From NCBI GenBank assembly GCA_001939145.1, contig LSRX01000577.1, forward strand, positions 102,312-166,311: a DNA stretch of 64,000 bases, written 5' to 3'. A program made the translations under genes and the position numbers. Origin of the DNA: Symbiodinium microadriaticum. Lineage: Eukaryota > Sar > Dinophyceae > Suessiales > Symbiodiniaceae. The notes below the pieces were generated by a model. That model searched no databases. It saw only the letters and a program-made list of their open reading frames with translations, and was not told the DNA's origin. Of the stretch, positions 42,951 through 55,749 are shown one piece after another. How positions within the stretch are numbered: position 1 is the stretch's first letter; each line of letters starts with the position of its first letter.

Positions 42951-45820
42951 GTTGCCGTTCGGCAGAATGGCTTCGCCCTCGCATTCGCCAGTCCCGAACT
43001 GCAGGAGGGACGAGAGTGAAAGAGACTCTCGCAATCCCCAGATTTACACGCAAAAGCTCGTCCTATGCGAGGGGTCTTGATCCAACACTACTACACTAAC
43101 TAGTGTTGGGAATGACAGCGGATCCTCTTCGACGAATGCCCACGACCCCCAAGACAGGTGAATGTGCCGATCATCGAGGCCGCGTTGACTCAATCTGGCG
43201 AAGCATTGGAATTGCTTGCAGACGAGTTCCGGGCACAGGAGGCGAAGGGATTCGTGAGTACTCGACATGCTTGCTGTCGCTTCTTGCCTTGAGGAGCTTG
43301 TCCTAGCAGCTGTGCACCAAAACGGCTGCAGCCTTCGGTTTGCTTCTGCCGAGCTTCGAGCTGATCCCGATCTTTGCCTTGAGGTCAGCTTTTCTCAGCT
43401 CTCGCTTTTGAGCCCCTGTCAAGAGCCCCTCAGACCGCGCTTGCTGTCGAACTTGGAGCAGCTGGGAGGAATTGCGGAGGAGGTATGAAGGAAAGCGGAA
43501 GAACGACGGAGGGGGCAGGGAAACGAGACATGGGGGTATGTAGGGGTGCGAGCTCGAGACCAGAGTGATGGGTGCACAGGGCTGGGACAAGCGAGGCATG
43601 CCAGTGCGCAGGGGCTGCAGGTAGCTGGATCGCTGTTGTCGGCCTGAAGCTTTTGGGATCGCTGCTTGACCTTTGTTGTATTCCTTTTGGTCCGTCAGGC
43701 CGTCGGCCAAAATTGGCAAGCCATCGAGTCCCGTAGCTGCACTAATGTCAGAGACGACGTACGACGGAGCCGCCAGAACCTCTTGACCTTCATGCCGAGC
43801 AATCGCAGAGTCCTGTGATCTTGATTGCAGGTACTGCGATCCCGTGCTGTACACCAACAGAGATTTCATGTCAAAGGCTGTACGACGTTTGGCAAGCGCC
43901 GACATGTCCGACGTAGATGCTATGCATCCGCCACGAGAGGCTGTCAGTGCGAGCTGGCGTTGTCTATCCTTCGCCCACCCGGACCTGTGCAACGACAGAG
44001 CAGTGGTACAGGTTGCCCTTAGGCTCGGAGCGGACAGATCAGCCACGTAAGCTGTTCTGCAATGTCCTGCACATGGTGGATTCAGGGGCGAGAACAAAGA
44101 CAACAGAAGATAAATCTAGCAGAAGCAGCCCCCGACACACTCTACTTGGACCGTGGGCCGCTTGCTGCCTGACATGCCTCGGAAATGCTCTTCAAGCTAG
44201 TGTTATATCTATGGCGACGACACCCGCAATTGAGGGCTGGGGGTAGGAAGTGAGTCAGAAGCATATCTGTGCAGCTTCCTAAACCGTCCTGTGGAAGTTT
44301 ATGTAAATGTTAAGGTTGGTTTGGTCCGCGTCAGCCGCGACTCGGCGTGCGACTGTGCGCGTCTGTAAAATTGTGGCATTGCCCATGCGCCGGCTGACGC
44401 GTCAGATGAAGTGCTCGTTAACTTGTGCTGTGTGAAGCAGTCTGTGCTTGAATGCTTTTCCTGTGTGCGCGTCAGTAAAACTGGCTTTACACTGGGAAAT
44501 CCGCAACGCGTCAGTCAAGAAAGCCGAAAATGTCTGTTTGTCAGCTGCTCTGCAGTGCGCGGCAGCAGCGCGACAGGATTTGGCGCTAGTAGCAAGAACA
44601 TCTTAGAACAGCATGAAAGAAGGGTTTTGAGTACTGCTCATCTTGATGCGACTTCTAATTCCCGGTGCTAGCAAAGTTTGTTTGCGCTAAGTGGGTGATG
44701 CCAGGCAGCACCAAACAGAAGCTACGATACATATTCATATGCGACTCAACGCTAAGACTTAATTCACGTATATGTCTGGAGAATTTCAGATGTTATTGCT
44801 GGCGTTAGCATTCCCGCCATCGACATGCGCTGCAGGCAGAGCTGGCTAGCGTTGGCCCACGCCAGCGAGTTCTTGCGAAGGGACCGGAGTTTGGTGGAGG
44901 AGGCCTTGGACCGCGGCGCATGGCAGGCACGGGACGGGCATGGGACTCTCTGCTTCTTGCAATCCTGACATCCGCACTCGCTGCCCTTCGTGAAGGTCAT
45001 GCTCCACACGGATGCAGCACTTCAGAACGACCCCGCTCGTTGGATGCCTGTGCTGTCATGGCGTGCGCGACCCCGCCATATTCTGCCATCCTCCGCAATG
45101 TTGCCGGAAGGATCGCAGCCTCGTGCTGAAAGCGCTGAGAAGATCTGGACACGCGCTCCAATGTGCGTCGCCGCAGCTGCAGGATGATGAAGAGCTGGTG
45201 CCCGGACACGGCTCCATACGGCTCCCATGTGCTGAGAGCTTCTGCTTCCTGGCGTGAGAGGTGAGGGAAGCCTCTCAACGTGAGCCGCTAGCGCTGGAGC
45301 CGCGTGCTTAGGCACCAAAACACCGAACTTTCCCGTAATCGGCACTCCGTGCCGTTCGCATTTCGTGTGGCGCCCAGGCATGCTTCAGAGCGCCTTCGCG
45401 ATCGTGAGGAGACATCGGAGTCGCGTAGACGCGGAGACGCAAGCCGAATCGAGGACCTGGTCTTGCCGGCGCTGCGGATGGATCGCTGTGCGCTGAGCTA
45501 TGCCTCTGAGCGATTGAAAGGCGCGCCGGGAGCCAGCAAGAAGATGCAAGAAGCCTCTCTTCAACTGCGATTTCCAACTCCAGGGGACTCCGAGTTCATC
45601 ATGCGCTGCGTCCAGAGCCGCTTGCCTTAAAGAGACCTCTTCCTCGTGTGTGCATGCTTCGCGTTGCTGAGTCAATGGGATGTCCGTGGAGTTTGCCTCG
45701 GATGCTCTCCGGGCTGCTTGGCAGACAAAATGTGTCGAAGGTGTTGCAACATGTGATAATTTGGTGAAGGCGAACGAAGACATACTGCTGGCCGCAGTAA
45801 GCTGTGCCCTCAGTCGCTGA
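42951..45820 (+). CDS. DUF4116-like repeat protein, seven repeats on separate exons
   Basis: DUF4116 is a repeat of about 45-50 residues, common in dinoflagellates and of unknown function, with the pattern V-x-AV-x-x-NG-x-AL-x-FAS-x-x-L-x-x-D. Seven + strand segments fit: 42951-43017 (VAVRQNGFALAFASPELQ), 43158-43256 (IIEAALTQSGEALELLADEF), 43285-43386 (LVLAAVHQNGCSLRFASAEL), 44835-44913 (SWLALAHASEFLRRDRSLV), 45111-45202 (LVLKALRRSGHALQCASPQL), about 45441-45530 (LVLPALRMDRCALSYASERL) and 45674-45820 (NGMSVEFASDALRA, then NEDILLAAVS, ending in TGA). At least the second is preceded by an AG-G acceptor. A stretch of 1.4 kb (43.4-44.8 kb) without repeats separates the third from the fourth, so this may be two genes. 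The start is not identified. Confidence 0.65.
43082..43109. repeat. Short perfect inverted repeat
   Basis: Arms CCAACACTA (43082-43090) and TAGTGTTGG (43101-43109) pair perfectly around a 10-base loop. It lies between the first and second DUF4116-like exons, so probably in an intron. It could be an RNA hairpin or a trace of a small inverted-repeat element. Confidence 0.7.
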
Positions 45821-46539
45821 CGGCACGTCATGTGAACTCGACGGATCTCTTAGAAAGTGATATGCTCAGAACAAGACTGGCGCGCGGTGAACTTCGCGCC
45901 TTCTGACCTACAGAGCAAGCTGACCTGAAGGGCTCGAATGCGCTTCGTGGTGAGAAAGCCGCAACTCGAGACCCCAGTTCGCCCAGCTTTTGAAGGCGTC
46001 GCCGAAGGCGAGCCGGCCACAGTTGGGCACATCGCTCTCGGAACATTTCTTCTGTGCCAAAGTTATGCAGTGCAACTGCATATCGCACGAGAAGAGACAC
46101 GATCCGTCGCAGACACGGTGTGTAGATCAGATCAGATTTGTCCCTGTCCGCCTTGCGCTCGAGAAGCAATAAAGCTGTTGGTGCTATCAGTGCCTTTCAA
46201 GCGAGAGTTGCTCATCTACTCTGTAGTGTCTCTGTCTCGCACATCTGCGCTGCATCGGGCGAGCCCCTTGGAGCCACTCCGTGGCAGGTTTGATGCTCTG
46301 GGCAGTGGAGAAAGTTGGTTGGAGCCTTGGAGCCCCAGAAATCCCCGCAATTCTCCGAGAGCGGTGAGGCGAACAAGCTCGCTGTCGCATCCCAGCCTCC
46401 GCCGGAAGAAGCTCGATGCCAGCTACGGCCGGGAAGGGGAACGCTGTCGCTGTCACGCGATGCCACAGCTTGGGTTTAAGAGAGCCGCAGATCACCTTCC
46501 ATTATTCAAGCACGTCACAAGGCACACAACCCGGCCCTG

Positions 46540-47735
46540 CCCCCATTCAGCTTCTCTGAACAGTATCGGAAGCCGGAAAGCTCACTGATGGACTTGACTT
46601 TCCGAGATTTCCACATGGCTTGAAGCCGGACTTCTAGACGGAAGGGTGTAGGAATGTCTTTTCGATTGCTACTCCTTTGCAGATTTCGGAGCATGGAGCA
46701 CATCCTACTCGGGAAGCTCACGTTCGCCAGAGGCCGCGCCATGCACAGGTCCCACTACTGTAGCGCTGCAGGTCATCGCGAAAATACCACGCAGTCTATG
46801 CCACTGTCTCCCTAGGAGCATCGAGAGCCTGGAGTCTGCTTCTTCAGGAAAACGGACCAAGACAAGAAGGTATAAACGGTATGAGCATTTTGACATGCCG
46901 GTCGTGACTTGGCTCAATCTGCTAGACGTCGATCAGATAGTCGTTTGGGCGAAGTTGGAAGCTTAGCAGCCGAGCATCGCAGGAGGCTTTCTTTGCTTCT
47001 TCGTCTGCATCGAGGTTCCAGGCATGGCCAAACAGGGATGGATCCTGCGAGCTTTGTCAACTGTCACATCCAGAAGTCTCGCACTTACGATCCTGAGCGT
47101 GTTGAGCCGGTGGTTCTCACTCCCGTTTTTTGTTTTGAGGTAGGAAGAAGAGCGCGGGCTCTTGCACGGACATCGAAGAGGATGCTGAGGAGAAGGCGGA
47201 GGCATGGCATGTGTTTCTCTCTGGGATTTCTGACTTTGGTTCGCCTCCTCTGCAGGAACTACGGAGTCTGCCCTGCCTGCCTTCTGCACCTTCTTCTGCG
47301 CTCTTTGCACAGGTGCCCGCCTTTTGCATTACAATATCGCATCGTCCCTGCGCCTGGTCGCAGGATGCGTTCAGCATGCCTTCGGTGGGAGGCTGCGTAA
47401 ACATCCAGCATCCCCACAGCCCCTCGACTGCAAAGCCCACCCGGCTAGTGAGACCAGCTTCGCACGAGTCCACAGCGACTAGAAGTCGGCATGAACCTAA
47501 GGCAAGAATTTGCTGCCCGAGGAGGTTGCAGGCACCTCAGTTTACATTTCTCAAGGCCCTCAGTTGTATCAACCCTTGCAGCTCTACAACATTCTTCCGC
47601 AGAAAGTCAGAGCATCTTATGCAATCGAGGTCCTTTTCGAGCCTTCGGTGGAAGAGATCTTTGCGGATCGCACAGGCATTGCGGAGCGAGAGATCGGAAG
47701 CGGGACAGAAGTCCCGACGCTCTGGAGCTGTTGAG
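46540..47735 (+). CDS. Coding-like exons, unknown
   Basis: Three + strand pieces look like exons of an unknown gene: about 46550-46618 (SEQYRKPESSLMDLTFRDFH), about 46880-46965 (HFDMPVVTWLNLLDVDQIVV) and 47510-47734 (GTSVYISQGPQLYQPLQLYN, then an acidic IEVLFEPSVEEIFADRTG). They are in different frames and separated by several hundred bases, so grouping them is a guess. Confidence 0.25.
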
Positions 47736-47889
47736 GCACACCTCGCGGGACGCGGCTGATCTTCCTCAACACGCCGCTCTCGGAAGCTGAGGTGGGTCTT
47801 CCGGGTGGCCACAGCACGCGAAATAATAGCTTAGGTTATATTCCTGTGTAGTTCTAGCTGGCACAGACTCGTGACTCCGTCGTCTTAGT

Positions 47890-47997
47890 CGTAATTAGTA
47901 GTAGTTGCAGCAGGAGAAGCAATTGCAGAAGCAGTAGCAGTGGTCGTCATAGTCCTGGCGGTGCGTGGTGGTCGTAGTAGTCGTCGTCGTCGTCGTC

Positions 47998-48064
<67 letters not shown>

Positions 48065-48240
48065 TAGTAGTAGTGGTAGTCGTGGTAGTGGTGGTAGTGT
48101 GGTTGTGGCTGCTGCTGCTGTTGCTGCTGTTGCTGTTGGTGTCGGTGGTGTTGTTGTTGTTGTCGTCGTGGTCGTGCTTGTGGATGTTGTTGTGGTTGTG
48201 GGTGTTGTTGCAGTTGCTGTCGTTGTTGATGGACGCGCTC
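47890..48240. repeat. GTN trinucleotide array
   Basis: A composite array of GTA, GTC, GTG, GTT and GCT triplets with a nearly pure (GTA)n core at 47999-48059. Frames through it give poly-Ser, poly-Val or, on the minus strand, poly-Thr/Tyr. These are repeat artefacts. Confidence 0.95.
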
Positions 48241-48249
48241 TTCTGTCGG

Positions 48250-51200
48250 ATCAGGTACAAGCGCTAGCAGCCTTGCGCAAGGAGTGGGCCGCGCCAATTG
48301 CTCGGAGACGTTCGATTTCTCCGGACCGGTGAAGTTTAGGAGTTGGAACGAAGGGTCCGGATGTTAAATGCAGAGACCAGATGAAGCTGGAACACTAAGC
48401 TCAGACTGCCCAAGGCGACGCAGCGGCAGGGATGATCTCCCCGAGCATCTTGGCACCCTTCGGGATCGCTCGGTCTTGCTCAATGACAGGTTGATTCGGT
48501 CAAGAGTTTCTGTTGCCTCTCGATTCATTCAGGGCTTCGGTGCATAATGAGCAATACAGGACTTAGGAGGTGTGAGTTGCTCCTCGTCTTAGCGGCGGCT
48601 AGCAGCAGAGAGTGGCTGACGCATGCTGGGCAAAGACAGCAGGAGCGAACGCGATCAACTGGCTGTATGGCTGGGGCTGGGGCTGGGACATGCTGGATGG
48701 CATAGAAGGGAGACGACTGCCTTGTAATCGTACTATCCGTCATTCCATGTGGCGACCAATGTCGTTTGTGCATGTGGCTAGTTCAGCGTATTGTTTCCTT
48801 ACGGCTCCTTCATGCGGCGGCTGAAGCTGCCTCTACCAGTATGAAGAGCGACTGGACAAAGTCTTGCCAAATGCGAACACTCCAACGACAGAAACTTGGG
48901 CGATTAATCCCTTGCTGGGTTTAGTTCCGATGAAGCAAGCGCTGGAAGCAACAACCCAGCATCAGATGGTTGGTGCTGAGGTTCATCCGGCTGAGCGCCT
49001 TGCGGGTGCTGCAGCACAAGAAGTCCTTGCCTTATGTGACTTCAGTTGAGTGCAGATGGCACTGCTGTGGGTTGCCGTTGCAAGGTTTAGGGTGCACGGT
49101 GGTGTCAATGGCTTCGGACATCAAGAAATGACGGCAACCTACACTCCCGCACGGAGTCGACATTGCATAGCAGGTTCGATGTATCCCGGGCGATAGACCT
49201 GATACAGACCTGCCTGGAGGACGCTCGCTTGGGTGTAGTTCTGCTACCTGAACGAAGCACGATTCTGTCATGACTTGTTACAAGGCCAAAATACAACCCT
49301 CCAACAATGCAAGAGACAACTGTTTGCCATTGTCGCCCTGTGGCAGCCGCTGTGTCAGCATCTCCCGTGCTGCCTGGTCTTTGCTTCCATCGCTGCAGGA
49401 TCACTAGGATCTTAGTCTTGAGTTCATGACGCAACATGACTTAAGAATACACAGGCTGCACAGGCTGCAGGCAGGGCTCCTGAGCAGGAGCGCGTCCGCA
49501 GACTGCCGCTTCAGGAGGCTCGGGACCGGGGAGGGGGCCAGGAAACCCTTCCTATCTCGGAAGAGCATTTGCTTCTTGCTGCAGTTGACTGCGTCATTCA
49601 AGAAGATATGATGGCGTGCAAGGGAATTGAACGTCTGTACGCTTGAATAACAGGACGTGACCTCTAACGTGCCGTTGTGCATGCGAAGCATGATATAGGA
49701 CACCAGCACTGCTGCACAAACAGGACCGACAGACCTCCGAGAGCTTTGCTCGTCGTTTATTGAGTCTCCGGAACCATTGCAAGGGTTCCACAAGCCTTTG
49801 CAATGCCGTGATAGCCATGCAATTACGACCGGGGTTGCCTTTGTTTGCGGTACTAGTAGTTGCTTCAAGCACCGCTCTCGCATGCCCGCCAGGCAGACAT
49901 CTTGCAAGATTTGAGTTGCGGCGCCATGCGGGATCCTTAAAGCCGAAGTGGCTCTGATTCTGGCAGGTCCTTTGTCCAACTCAGGTATTGGCATGGCAGA
50001 GACCGCAAGTGCAGACCCTGCCTGGTCGTCCGCATTGAGCGCTTCGCTGATCTCATCAAGGACGGGCTCGCAGAAGTACGACATCGGTCTACATTGTTGA
50101 GTGTCCGCAGGACAAGGAGAGGTGCGTTAGAATGACGATCTTCGTTCTAGAGTATGCCATTCGCTACGCCATGGCCGGGAACTCAAAACTCATGCGGCAG
50201 CCACCTCACAACAGTTAGCTTGCCTTCAAACCGCATGCCGTACAACTTAGGTTCCTGGCCGGGTCGAGAACTGGGCATCTCTGGCATCATTCTTTTGCCC
50301 TTCCACGGCTCCTGTGCCTCTAACTCCCTTGCTCGTAATCTTTGACACACGGCCTTGATGGCTTCAGTGATTCTTCAGATTTCCAGTTTCGCGGCTGCCG
50401 CAGCCAGGTAGTTCTGGTGGATTTCGAGAATGCATCGGACGTTGTCTCATTCTTCCAGTTGCCAACCATGTGCCAATTTCTGAGGTCGTTGGCCTTCGGC
50501 TTGCCAGACGAAAGTGGCTTTGTTTTGGGATTGCCGGCTCTGTGCAGTTCAGGTCTCACTGCAAAGGCTCTCTCCCAGACACTAGAGAGCGTGTACTGCT
50601 GCCGCATGGCTGGGCTCTTGGCATCCTGGAAATTCCCGCAGCCGTTCTTGCCGCTTGTTTCGCTTGTTCTTTCCGTCTCCAGGTGTGGGTGAAGCTCCTG
50701 AATCTGCCTGCAGCCTGAGATACATGATACATGGCATCTTGACACTTGCGTGGAGCTTTTTAACACATGAATGTGTCGGAGCAAACCGTTCAGGCCAACG
50801 ATCTTGCGCAGCATAGTGCAGAGCGTCATACCTGCTGAGAAGAAGAAGAAGGTTTGTGCCATTGAGGAGCCGACCCCGTGGATAGTGAGGGCTCGACCTT
50901 TGCAAATCCATCCTCTTCAGGACCCTTCCAAGGAGCTTCTGAAATACTTTGAGCCCAACCAGCTAGAGGCAGCGAGAAACTGGCATCGACGTTGAAATGT
51001 GGAACTACCAAGCCAGTGGGCCAGTCAAGCTGTGAGGCAAGATATGGAGGCACACGGCCAGACCTGAAACCACACGAGCCCGGCGCCGAGCTCCGGTTGA
51101 GATGTCTGGGAGCGCATATCTCTGTGCTCTGCGTTTGCGCTAAGGACATATCCGTTTCATTTTTTCCCTGACTGCACTGGCTCACCAACGGCATCCGTTC

Positions 51201-54200
51201 AACCCTCAAGAGCCGAAAAGCAGTATTTTCGGCTCTGTGCTCTGTGGCAAGTGTGCCCCGATCTCTGATTCACTCAGGGTTCCGGCCGGATTATGACTTG
51301 CGAGAGTGATCGCAGCACAGCCAGTACAGAGAGCGGGCAAAGCACTGCTGCAAGCAGTGAAGAAGTAGCCTGCTTGGCCGACATCTCAGTTGTCGTGCAG
51401 TCGCTCTGCCGTGCTGCCGTGTGCCTTTCACTCTCCTTCAGGCCAACCTTGAGCCTGCGACCTCGCTGCATCATCTTACAGGACTAATCGGATCTTGCGA
51501 GGCTATGCGAGGCCTGCCATAGGCCTGCCTATGCCTGGCTGGGCTTCCCCAGAGCTGTCACCGAAGGACGCAAGTTTCACGAGGGACAACTTTGGGATAC
51601 GAGCGTCGGACTCCCGTTTCTTATTTTACTGCGCTTTCACGTTAGAGTCATAGTATGTCACAGTCGCAGACAGTCGCAGTGGCTTAAAAAGGTCCGGGAC
51701 CGGTGGAGCGCAGACGCGACGAAGTCCAGCTTGACGCGGCAAGCCGCACAGGCACGACTCGGCACGACTGCACGCCAAGTCCTCCGGCTGGTTGTCGCTT
51801 CTGTGAGCAGAGAATTTCGACGCTCGCAGGTGCTTTCCGCGATGTTGGAGCAGGAAGTCCTGCCTTGCTGCACGATGCAGCAGTGGAAGGCGCTGAAGAG
51901 CGAATTCGGCCAACTTTTTCTGCCCGCGCTTGTGTATGGCCTTGGAGGAATTAGCGGCTTGCGAAGGAACGAAGAAGCAGGACCTCGGGTTCTCAAGGCT
52001 GTAGCAAACGTCGACTATGAAGCTGGCGAGTCACAAGAGAGTCATAAATCATAAAGCATCTCCGCACACGATGGCACTTCAGTCTGCCAGCGCTCTGAAC
52101 CCGCAGGAGGCCCCTGCAGTTCTTCTCGGCAGCCAGGTGCATGCCGAGATCTTGTGTTATCTATGTAAACGGTCCTGCAGCAGAATATGCTCATTGACGG
52201 TACACTGCTATGTAGCACGTTTTTGACAACATGTCTTGGTGACACAACGTAGTTGGACAGCTTTTTGAAGTCACGATCCACCCTCGCTGCTGGGAGAGCT
52301 GCGGATGTAATCTGGAAGGCTATCGCAAGGTCAAAAGAACCTGCTGAGACAGCCATCCCGAAGGCAGGGCCTCGATTTGAGCATCGACATGTTGCAGCTC
52401 GTGTGCAGGGCGAGCATTCAAAATAGCGCATACGTCTCTCGCATCTGACATCCTGCCGGAATCCTCCCTGCACAGGAGAGAAGGCAGCTTTCTCAGATGC
52501 TTTGCAGCAAAGAAGGGCTTCTCAGTCGGGTCTCGTCCCGGCAACAGTCGCTGTATAGGGTCATGCAAGTTCCACTGTGATGAAGGCATTCTGGACCGGC
52601 TTACCGATCGACCTTACCATACTTTACATACATTCCAGGTTAAAGCCATCCGGGTGCGAATTGCAAGCAGAAGCTTCCTGTGTTAAGGACGGACATTATC
52701 CGAGAGAGGCGGACGGAACTTATTTCGCTGTAGACGATTCTGGGCTGCAAAAGCTCGGTTGTGGGGATTTGGGACTCTGGCTTGAACCGGCTGGACGCTA
52801 AGGCCCGGACCGAAGAGCCAATGTCCCCAAGGTGATCTGGGAGTCGCAGCTAACCTGTCAAAGACCCAGTCCGAAGCGCCCCTGTGGGGCCTGTGGCTGA
52901 CGACTCCTTGCACTGTTCACCGTTGGTGGCCTGTCTCCAATGCTATTCGCAGCCGCAACTGAGTATGCAGACGTCACATAATTTAGGAGCATGGGTGACG
53001 ACATGCCATGCCGTGTGCCACCGTACATTCTGCAAGTCGAGACATGTGGGAATTTGCATGTTGTAACTGTAGCTGCTGTAGCTGCTGTAGTATTGCACTG
53101 TCCGCGTCGTTTTTTGGTGAACACATGGCACATGTGCAGTCCGAAGAAAGCGTGATCGTGCGATGTTACCGTTGCATCGTGCTTGCAAGTTATGCGGCTT
53201 GTAATCTGTTGGGCACCGCCACGAGCCCAGAGAGCAAGTACAAATAGTACAGTTTACTCTGTTGGAACGGGACGGCAGTATGGTTATGCTGATCGGGCGT
53301 CTCCGCTGTCGACCTGTGGAGACAGACTGCTGCAAGAAGTTGCTTGAGGCCTGGCTGTTTTCTCTCCTGTCCTCTTTCTGCACTGCTCGGGCTCGTCGTG
53401 GTACGAGTCCACGAACTTGTGGTTGAAGGAAGCGGCTGCAGATGCTTGGTTCTTCCCAATGGCACAGATTCATAGATGCTGGTGCATGTTGGTGTGCATC
53501 TGATGCCGATTGAGACACCTTCGTTCCACAATGGGCCGTGGCCAGGAGCAATGAGAGCCAGCAAGTCTGCCCTTACGTGAGTTTCCAATGCAGGTTAAAG
53601 TCATCAGTGAAGAGATTCCTAGCACCCAGCTCCATGTAGGAGAATGGTAGTGCTAACGGCATGTGCGGCAATGTTGCGTCTCGTTGCATTGATGTCATGG
53701 CCTCCTTGCGCTTTTCAATAGCCCCTCCGCTTCTCATCACTTTCCTACTACTTGCTTCCAATTACTTTCCAGTTCACGGGATAGCTACAGACTGAAGCTT
53801 GCAGCTTAGCATGCTGCTACACAGTTGACCGGGTGTTCAATTGTCCAATGCAGAAACCGGCACATTTTGCATGTTGCGTTGTCCGGACATCATGATCTAT
53901 ATCCATGGCGCGGAGGGACCATACATGAGCAGTCAGCACCGCTTTCGACGCTGGATTTAGGGATGCTGCCAGGCAAGGCTACCACGCTGTGGCTTCGTGT
54001 TCCTGCATTCGAAAAGCAGTGAGCCTCCAAAAGCCAACGACAATCAGCGGCGTATCTTTCATTGCACCCTTCCTGTCGAAGCGCCCACACTCTCTATTTA
54101 GTGCGCGGGCCCTGTACACGTTTCCTCCACGCCGAGTGGAGGAAATTCCTCGTACTGACATCAAGGACTTGAATGCGTTGATTGATAAATCTAGACCCCA

Positions 54201-54840
54201 AACTTCACCTGGGCAAGTTCTCGTCGATCTCGAAGACCAAGACATAATAGGAAGGCCATGTGACAGCCAGTTGTTGGTGCTTTTGCAGCGAAGTAGCACC
54301 ACTAGATGCTCCCGTTGTACCTGTGCTTGTGCGAAGCCTTGCAAGATGCGCGTGGTAGCTGAGCAAGCCTTTTGGCGTGCTAGCATGCTAACGATGCAAT
54401 TTTGGTGCATGTTGTGAGGTCGTCCATGTCCAGCAATGCGATCTAGGGTCCATGTGCCTCGTGCGTATCCAATGTACACATGGCAGACCTTTGCGAGTCC
54501 TGGCATCCAAGAGTGATACCAGAGACGGAAAATGCAGCTGTGTTTATGTGTAGCAGAGTCCTGCTGTAGTCACGATGCCATTGTCCTAGTCCATGTGGCG
54601 GCATCAGAAATACCTCTTCACGTGCCGTTGCTGCAAGCACACTTACCGTGCCGCGCGGCATCTGAAGACTGATTATTCTGTCCGGTTCAGGCTTAGCTTT
54701 TGCATTCAAGTGACTGGGCAAAGCCTGACGAAATGTCCATGCGCAGCCGATGCCGCAATGCCGAGCTAGCCCTCGTACGCTGATTCAGATGCAGAAGCTT
54801 TACAGACCCCGCGAACGGCATCCGACCATTTGGGTCATTT
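48250..54840. other. Long unassigned stretch
   Basis: No gene family recognised. Segments with coding-like + strand composition are about 50380-50500 (SQVVLVDFENASDVVSFF), about 50810-50995 (VIPAEKKKKVCAIEEPTP), about 51760-51960 and about 54110-54290 (FPPRRVEEIPRTDIKDLNAL). Each could be an exon, but I cannot join or name them. Confidence 0.3.
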
Positions 54841-54852
54841 AGCGAAGTTGTC

Positions 54853-55629
54853 TCACCTCTTAATTGGCGTCAAGAGACCAGAGTAAGGACGCAAGCGTAG
54901 ACACCCACCGCTTATCGAGTTGCTGGTCCCGAAGACGCAAAATCTCTGAACCATTGGCTCGACTTTTCCACGACACGCAGCAATGTGGCGTTTCATGGGA
55001 AAACCGCGAATTGCATCAATATGTGGAACCTCACACTGATTTCTCCGAATGCCCGTGACACATACCTTCAAAAGTGTATTTCCTTGCTGAGTTGATGAAG
55101 GCATCAGCAACTTTCTGGAAGCGGACCGTGGCTCCGTTCGTGGCAATGGCATGTCATGTTTTTGTCGCAGAGTACCAGGGTCGGGCGTATACTGCATTCG
55201 TGGTAGCTCATTCTTTGGCACCTGGAAACCCACCCGCGGCCGGTGAAGCCAGGTCGTCGAACGAAATCCACGATGCCGATCAGTTCCCAACTTCCCGGGC
55301 TTTGATCCGGCGCGGGACAGGACAGCGCAGAAAGGGCAGCTTTCTCGGCCACATCGGCAGTTCAGATATTGGAAAACCAGAAGATAGTTTTGCGGGGCCT
55401 CTCCTCCCATGATGCACCAGGAACTATTTCGACTGGCGGCCAGCCACCGCAGCTTCAAGGTCGCATCCTGAGTGTTGTTATTACTTTTTCTTCTGGGTGG
55501 TGCAGTCTTCTGCTCCTGCGCGTCGGCTACGTACAATAGCGGTTCAATCGCGATTACCGTTGCCATGGCTGTCAATGTCAAGCTAGTGGTCATGATGATG
55601 GCTATGAGTCTGTGAGACCTTTCTGACAT
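54853..55629 (-). CDS. Possible minus-strand ORF with signal-like N-terminus
   Basis: An ATG-initiated frame of 258 codons on the minus strand, against the direction of the recognised genes. The first 35 residues are hydrophobic and signal-anchor-like (LTLTAMATVIAIEPLLYVAD); later there is a Cys cluster (CRCGRESCPFC) and a basic C-terminal half. No family recognised. The + strand over the same bases also has coding-like stretches, so this may be a shadow. Confidence 0.25.
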   Translation of the reverse strand: MSERSHRLIAIIMTTSLTLTAMATVIAIEPLLYVADAQEQKTAPPRRKSNNNTQDATLKLRWLAASRNSSWCIMGGEAPQNYLLVFQYLNCRCGRESCPFCAVLSRAGSKPGKLGTDRHRGFRSTTWLHRPRVGFQVPKNELPRMQYTPDPGTLRQKHDMPLPRTEPRSASRKLLMPSSTQQGNTLLKVCVTGIRRNQCEVPHIDAIRGFPMKRHIAACRGKVEPMVQRFCVFGTSNSISGGCLRLRPYSGLLTPIKR

Positions 55630-55749
55630 CCCGAGCAGACAACATCGCGAGCACTAAGAGAACGGTCGCTGTGTTGCATGGTGCCGCTCTTCTCTTGCTT
55701 TGTCACCTGCTTTGTCACACGGACAAGCTTCCGCGAAGTGAAACGTGTG

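Noticed and set aside
45938-46588. 216-codon + strand frame
   Set aside because: Composition is shadow-like (Arg/Ser/His-rich), it overlaps minus-strand frames, and no motif is visible; an intron-rich reading is more likely.
47895-48332. Poly-Thr, poly-Ser and poly-Val frames
   Set aside because: They are translations of a GTN trinucleotide array on both strands.
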